A DNA stretch of 64,000 bases from Nepenthes gracilis. Taxonomy: Eukaryota; Streptophyta; Magnoliopsida; Caryophyllales; Nepenthaceae. Position 1 is the stretch's first letter; every line of letters begins with the position of its first letter. Shown in pieces: positions 58,690-64,000 of this stretch. A program made the translations under genes and the position numbers. The notes beneath the pieces are model-generated. The model did not search any database, was not told the origin of the DNA, and saw nothing but the letters and a program-made list of their open reading frames with translations. Location: the NCBI GenBank assembly GCA_033239525.1, contig BSYO01000004.1, forward strand, positions 19,382,037 to 19,446,036, written 5' to 3'.

Positions 58690-60500
58690 GTCTAGAGCGG
58701 GCAAGGATAAGATCCGTTTGTAGTGATGAATGCCATCCTAGAATTTGTCATCCAATGCACGGCCAACTGGACGAAAATGGATCCTTAGCTTGCCTTCAAG
58801 TCGAGTACATTTGCTTTGAAAAGCAGCGAGTTTCTGCTCATCCTCTTATAGCTTGTCCTTGAGCGAAGCAATCTGATCTAGAGCCTAAAATTTTTCTTCT
58901 AAGAGCTCTTGGGATCTCACTTGAAACTCAAAGAGTACTTAGTCGAGGTAAGTGGCCCGCTCTTGACTCTATAGAGTCTTGGCATTGTCAACAATCATTC
59001 AAATCTCCATCTCTCCAAGCATGATAGGATAAACGTGTGACTAAGATAGGTGGGAGATTTCAACATCTCGGCAATGCAAAGCCCTAGACATCACAAGAAG
59101 CACTTCCTACACCTGCTAAACAAAATGGAATGGTCAGCCAGGAACAATAATAAACAACATAATCATGGAGTGAAGAGCTCTATGAAGTAGTACCTCGAAA
59201 AAAGATGGACCCTCCTGATAAAATGGGCCCTTCTGTTGGGAAGGATAAGGAGAATCCTCAAGACTAGGTGCAGACGAAGGCAACAAATACTGCAAGGCAA
59301 CACATGGTGGTAGAGCAGCGTTGAAAAACCCAGAGGAGAAGGGCATACTCCTGAGGCCTCTGGAAGCTCAGGTGTCAAAGCCCCTGGGCAAGGCAACTCC
59401 TTGGCAACCATAGCCTTTGAGTTATTTCCAATTATTTTTTAGCCACCTGATCACTATTGGCGCCCTCCCGGGCCAAAACGACAGGAGGAGTGGAGGCGGT
59501 CGCACCGGGCAATCAAGGGATCAAGATTAGAACCACGTACTTGGCTATAGTTGAAGCGTTGATTGGTTCACTTGATCCGCCAGCCGATGTGTCATTTATT
59601 CCAACAATAGAGTCAACAGGGGCTCCGCCCTCTACCAGCCTAGTTGTCTCCTCGATAGCCTAATCAATCGAAGAAGATTGAGGGCAGCCCAGCCTCCACG
59701 ATGACCCACCGGCAAGCAAAGGAGATGCCTCTTCACAAGCTTCATCGATAGCCCGATTGTACTCAGAATAGGAGGGCAAGGGAGGGATCGTCTTGCCAGC
59801 TGCCCTCTCAGGAGAATCATGGATAAATAGATCTCCTAACTTTCCCTTAGGCTGATGGAATGGCATAGTAATGACGTTGTCCCCTTCAATCTTGACCTCC
59901 AACTAAATTTCAATGAAACTTTTTTAGGTGAGCCAGCAACCCAAACGGCATAGAATGGCAACATTCTCCTCAACAAGCCTTGTCAGAGGCCCAGCCATTT
60001 GACACTCTCTCCTGAGGACATCTCTGTAGTACACTCCATTGACTCTACCCCAGTGATTGGAAAGGGTCTAGTCAGAGGAACCATCAAATAAAAGAAACAA
60101 TCCTTCTTACTCTTGACTGACTTTGGAATACCCCCACTTATTTTAAAATCCTTGTGAGGGGTAAGAGAAATCCAATCCACATCATGGTTGAACCAGAAAA
60201 TCACCTTCATAACTCAGGTGTTCAGGAGAAGTTTCTTGGAATGAAAGAAAATGTATAAAGAAACTAGATATCGTGCAGTATTGGGATGGAAGCAAGCCAC
60301 CGGAATCTCTAGATTTGCCAAGATCTCATATAACTCCTTCATGAGTGGAAGACGAAGGCTTGCTTTCAGATAGGCCTTGTAGATGGTGATAAATCCCAAC
60401 CAAGGAGCACAAACCCTATCTTGATCCCTAGGCATCACATACAAAATGGCAAAGGGAATGCTACACATATCAGAATAGTCGTCAACTTCCATGCTCGTGA
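58690..60500 (-). pseudogene. Tat element 3 antisense ORF (Transposase_28-like N-terminus)
   Basis: It reads leftwards from about 60492. N-terminal open piece 60492-60214: WLGFITIYKAYLKASLRLPL and HPNTARYLVSLYIFF, the residue pattern of PF04195 proteins (plant gypsy-associated, formerly called Transposase_28). The next piece is 60210-59983 (FKISGGIPKSVKSKKDCFFY). Then comes a variable Pro/Ser-rich middle (59902-59660, 59411-59163), and near 59000-58750 a charged coiled-coil-like part (SLKDKL, EDEQKLAAFQSKCTRLEGKL). At least four frame breaks are present. Function is unknown. Confidence 0.7.
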
Positions 60501-61983
60501 GAGCATATCGGATCGTAGCGATGCCCTGGGGAGTAGTTCAAGAAGCTATGGGAATAGGAGAGGAAGAAGAGCAAACTTGGCTAGAGCAATTCAGAGAATG
60601 AAGAAGTGTAGAAATGGCAGATAGTTTGAGTCTAAATAGCCAAAGCCTTGGCTAAAAAACGACGTCATTTGAATGGAATGAAGAGACGCGTCCCCACAAT
60701 GGTCGTGACACGTGTTCGCATCATAGAGTGCTATGGCGTGTCAATCTTGTTGCGCCAGTGATGATGACTTGATACTACACCTCTCTATGCAACTGGCTGA
60801 CCGCTGATGACTCTGACGCCTAAATTGGTGAGTCTATAGTGTAGCATGAGTTGTGATTCCCTAATACTTTGCTTTCCAAGACGACAAACTAGCAACATAC
60901 AATCCTGATGAGCTCGAAGCAAGTTTGATTAGCTTACATCCTAACCAAGCATTCAGGATAACTTATTGTCAATTGGATTGTTAGAAGATCGAGTTATCAA
61001 TGGTTCGAATTGTCAAATTGTCAAAAGTCATACAATAATAAAAAATAACATTCAAATGCTTCAACTATTCAAACCATACAAGAATATTGATGCTATGCAA
61101 TAAAGACAAAAATACTTAGGAAGTTTTATTCATTAATTTCTTTTACAAATCACATCAAGCTTACAATAGTGAATGTATAATTTAAAAGAAAATAAATAAT
61201 GTATAGATTAATGACCTGACTATAGTGGTCCAACCGACCTTGAGACAGACATATAAATAAGAGGGGCTCTTACCCCTGGAGTGGCAACAATACTCCAAAA
61301 ACCGCTCACTTCAAGCAGGAGAGTGCCGAGAAGTCCTCCCAGCAAGAATAAGGCACAATTCTCTGAATTATTGTGCTAACTCTAAACCGGAAGAAGAAAA
61401 AAGTCCCTCCCCAATGACTGTAGAACAGTCATCTCAAGAGCAGCGGAAGAGTAGAGCCCCTAAAACAGATGGAAAGAGGAATGACCATCTCCCTTTCAAG
61501 GACTGAGGTGCCTCCTCCTCAGAACTACATCAGAGAGGACTACTTGACATAGACGGGAGAAGGAAAAAACCACCACCAAAACCCAAGACCTTACTTTGAC
61601 GGCATAGGTTTGGTTTTAGGTCAGGCATAAAATAGAGAAACCAAGATAGGCTTTAGACACAAACCTAGTCATTGGCTTTGAACATTGGAGAAGAATTCCC
61701 TCCGACTCCAGCTAGTGGCTATGAAAACTCCATGCTAGCTCCGAACGGATCAACTCCTTAGCAGATGAGGGACACCATTTATAGTCGAGAGGGAAGATCA
61801 GCCGATATTAAATTGAGAAGATTGTGCATTCTAGTATATGGTAGATAATCGAACCAAATCCTACCAAAAAAGTAAGAATTTGTAGAGTATCTAGGAAAAA
61901 GCACACATGAAGGTTTGCTACCAGCATTTGATCATGAACATACCAGGAGCTAAAAATTTAAACCTCCCGGTATAGAGGCCTAG
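60501..61983 (+). other. Tat element 3 3' region up to the polypurine tract
   Basis: No gene is recognised. The sequence is moderately AG-rich at 61300-61560. It ends 'cccggtatagaggcctag' just before the 3' LTR. Confidence 0.5.
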
Positions 61984-62148
61984 TGATGGTATGACGATTT
62001 ATGGGTCAGCCTAAAACTCAGTCTGTTGAAAGAAGAAAAGCCCAAATAGTGGCGGCCCACCAAAAGACCCTCTAGAGCTCAAGATATAGAAGGTGTTACG
62101 GTTGACTCGTGATTGCATGCCTAGTGATGGCTTAATTGACATTCTCTT

Positions 62149-62156
62149 TATAAATA
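62149..62156 (+). promoter_or_regulatory. LTR TATA box, first copy
   Basis: TATAAATA lies in 'ctctttataaatatctcc', inside the repeated core block. Confidence 0.6.
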
Positions 62157-62443
62157 TCTCCTTTTCTCCACCCGAAATCATCCAAAAAAAAATGAGGAAA
62201 CGGGCAAATAGGGTTCACCAATGGGTTGCCCTAGTGGTTACAACTCCAACTTAGCAGTCAACAATCTTTACAACTCAACAAACAGTTGCAAGCAACTACT
62301 ACCAGCATACTGCCCTCATGATGTTTGGAACACGCATTGTAGGCGACAACTACCTAAGTACTATCCCTTATGATTGTAGAGCCTTGATACCATCGTGATT
62401 GCAGAGCGGTGATGCCTAGTGACGGCTAAATTGACATTCTCTT

Positions 62444-62451
62444 TATAAATA
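62444..62451 (+). promoter_or_regulatory. LTR TATA box, second copy
   Basis: This is an identical TATAAATA 295 bp downstream of the first, with the same flanks. Confidence 0.6.
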
Positions 62452-62933
62452 TCTCCTTTTCTCCACAGAAAAAGGGTTGATCAATTGATCAATCTCTATC
62501 CAGAAGCAAAAATGCTCAAGTGAGTGAAAATCCACTCTTCGATAAGTGCATCCCTCTCTCTTTAAAAACCACACTTTCAATGAGTGCATCTCTTCCTAAG
62601 CCACTCCCACTATGAATGCACCATCTCCAAGCCGCTCACACTTTTAAGTGTACCAAACGGAGTTTAATCCTTCACTACACACTCAATCCCATAAAACTCT
62701 TGCATTCACGCATATTTTCTCATCCTCCTATCTTTCTATTTGACTAAGAAAGATTACTGATTTGAATATCGAATGATATACCGGAAAGTGAGTCTCACAT
62801 TCCTCTAATCTTTTATTTGTTAGTTTTAATGTATAGGATTCAGATTCAAAATGACGAAGACCAAACCCATTTTAATCGAACTCTCGAATTAGGTGGCTTC
62901 TTAATTCATTCAGTAATTATAATCTAGAGAGCA

Positions 62934-63514
62934 TCACGAGTGGCTAACTAAAGAAGTGTGAAAGCACCAAAGAAAATGCAGCTAGGGCTAGAATGAAGTC
63001 TTCCTACTTAATTATTAAGTTTCCTATTTAATTCTCCCCTATCCTTTGATAATTGTCAAGATAACTAATAAGATATAAATGCCATAGATGCACACAAAGT
63101 GAGTAACAACCAAGTTATAAGGGAAGAGAGCAATAAAGGCATTTATAGGCTAGATTATAATTATGATTGGTTTTAATATGAATACTCTAATTAAATATTT
63201 ATTCATCCTTAATTGTATACATAATCGTATAATAAAGTCATAACAAGTTCTAATTAATATTTTAAGATACTAATATTAATTATCGGCTACTGATGAAAGA
63301 ATTATCAAAATATTCATTTAAAGTTTTCACAAATTTAACACGATCGGCCTCTTCATAAGGTTAGCCTTTACTCGACTATAGTAATTAGTTTCATTAATTA
63401 CCCTCAATAATGAATTCTTCGGTCAAAAAATTAATGAACCTGAATCAAGATATTAGAGTGTTACAATGCATATAGACTGATATTATCAAAAGATACAAAA
63501 TACTTTTATTTAAA
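62934..63514. other. AT-rich flank right of the Tat element
   Basis: No gene or RNA is recognised. It separates the LTR from the FAR1-like fragment. Confidence 0.5.
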
Positions 63515-64000
63515 CAAAGAGGAATTTGAGTAGAAGTGTAGTTGTAAATTGTTTAAATTTTAGGGTATCATTTGTTGGCATGCACTTGATGTACTACATA
63601 GTTTTGGTGGAATGTAATTATTGTTCTTAAAATATATTTTACACCGGTGGAAAAATAATGTAAGACACCTACATACCTTTGTGAGATGCAATTATGACAA
63701 TATATATGGAAACCTAAAGTCAGAAAGATGTTATAAACTTACGAGTAGCTTCTATGATGTTTTTACCATTGCTTTGGTGAGTGACGAAACTCGTAGTGCG
63801 GTTATTTCATTTATGATGTTTTTACCATTGCTTTGGTGAGTGACGAAACTCGTAGTGCGGTTATTTCATTGTTAGATAATTTGAATGGGGAGTCACAAAA
63901 TGTTACTGATATGTCAACTATGAAGAAATCATAATTGGTTTCTTGCTCTTCCGAAAAACTACTAAGCTCAATTGTTGCTAAGAGTAAGGGGAGGCCACCT
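63515..64000 (+). pseudogene. FAR1/FRS-like (MULE-derived) fragment with SWIM zinc finger
   Basis: In one frame the sequence reads EEFE-stop-KCSCKLFKF-stop-GIICWHALDV (63521-63600). This fits the SWIM finger C-x-C-xn-C-x-H of FAR1/FRS proteins and Mutator transposases. After a short frame change comes LKYILHRWKNNVR, matching the 'IPxKYILKRWT' block that follows the finger, then ERCYKLTSSFYDVFTIALVS. Near the window end AKSKGRPP resembles the basic 'KGRP' tail. Two in-frame stops and a 59-bp duplication show it is dead. It continues past the window. It could derive from either a FRS gene or an autonomous MULE. Confidence 0.68.
63753..63870 (+). repeat. Exact 59-bp tandem duplication
   Basis: Copies 63753-63811 and 63812-63870 are identical by eye. 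The duplication shifts the frame of the FAR1-like fragment (59 is not a multiple of three). Confidence 0.93.

Larger units (their letters stand above)
61984..62933 (+). mobile_element. Tat element 3 3' LTR (950 bp) with duplicated core promoter
   Basis: It starts TGATGGTATGACG and ends 'ctagagagca'; its end matches 49611-49754. Two near-identical core-promoter blocks, 'tgacattctctttataaata' + 'tctccttttctccac', have TATAAATA at 62149-62156 and 62444-62451. The insertion at 62131-62420 between them is bounded by this repeat. The leader and U5 follow. Confidence 0.75.

Noticed and set aside
1..64000. CRISPR arrays, rRNA, tRNA genes or organellar insertions
   Set aside because: The tandem arrays here have no unique-spacer pattern, and I saw no tRNA cloverleaf boxes or rRNA landmarks. 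I cannot exclude a single missed tRNA without a covariance-model search.

Overview
The window is nuclear DNA from a flowering plant, probably a eudicot; the species cannot be named from sequence alone. The evidence is an intron-containing lignin gene, a FAR1-like fragment, AT-rich intergenic DNA and dense nests of Ty3/gypsy LTR retrotransposons. I found one complete host gene. Everything else is repeat, decayed mobile element or intergenic sequence.

Positions 1-9.2 kb hold tandem repeats, a probable solo LTR, a Mutator-type MITE with a 10-bp target-site duplication, and an apparently intact five-exon cinnamoyl-CoA reductase (CCR) gene on the minus strand (ATG at 8483, stop at 4049, 338 aa). 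Its upstream region has a TATA box and exact matches to all three AC elements (AC-I, AC-II, AC-III), the R2R3-MYB sites of lignin promoters.

Positions 9.2-18.5 kb hold AT-rich spacer, then shuffled pieces of minus-strand Tat-lineage (Ty3/gypsy) elements: RT, RNase H, integrase, a 3' tandem repeat and an ORF antisense to the element. A segment of about 0.9 kb occurs twice (about 10.85-11.79 and 16.59-17.43 kb).

Positions 18.5-29.9 kb hold a chromodomain-bearing, Tekay-like chromovirus arranged LTR - internal - LTR - truncated internal. Its LTR carries a dense W-box (TTGACY) array. The second internal region contains a patchwork of copied local fragments and breaks off inside RT.

Positions 29.9-32.5 kb are unassigned insertions. 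Positions 32.5-48.4 kb are a second Tat element on the plus strand: tRNA-Asp-like primer site, gag, PR, RT, dual RNase H, INT, a 40-bp tandem repeat, an antisense ORF and a 3' LTR. A chromovirus-type LTR complex of about 6.5 kb interrupts its antisense ORF and contains a 1.2-kb inverted repeat.

Positions 48.4-62.9 kb are a third Tat element on the plus strand. It has a damaged 5' LTR, a roughly 2.5-kb LTR-like insertion in its protease, an antisense ORF and a 950-bp 3' LTR with a duplicated core promoter. Positions 63.5-64.0 kb end in a FAR1/FRS (MULE-derived) pseudogene fragment with an exact 59-bp duplication.

All retroelement reading frames are broken by stops or frameshifts, so none is autonomous. 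I saw no new enzymatic system. The points most worth checking are the antisense ORF shared by the Tat elements, the W-box-array LTR, the inverted LTR complex and the AC-element CCR promoter.
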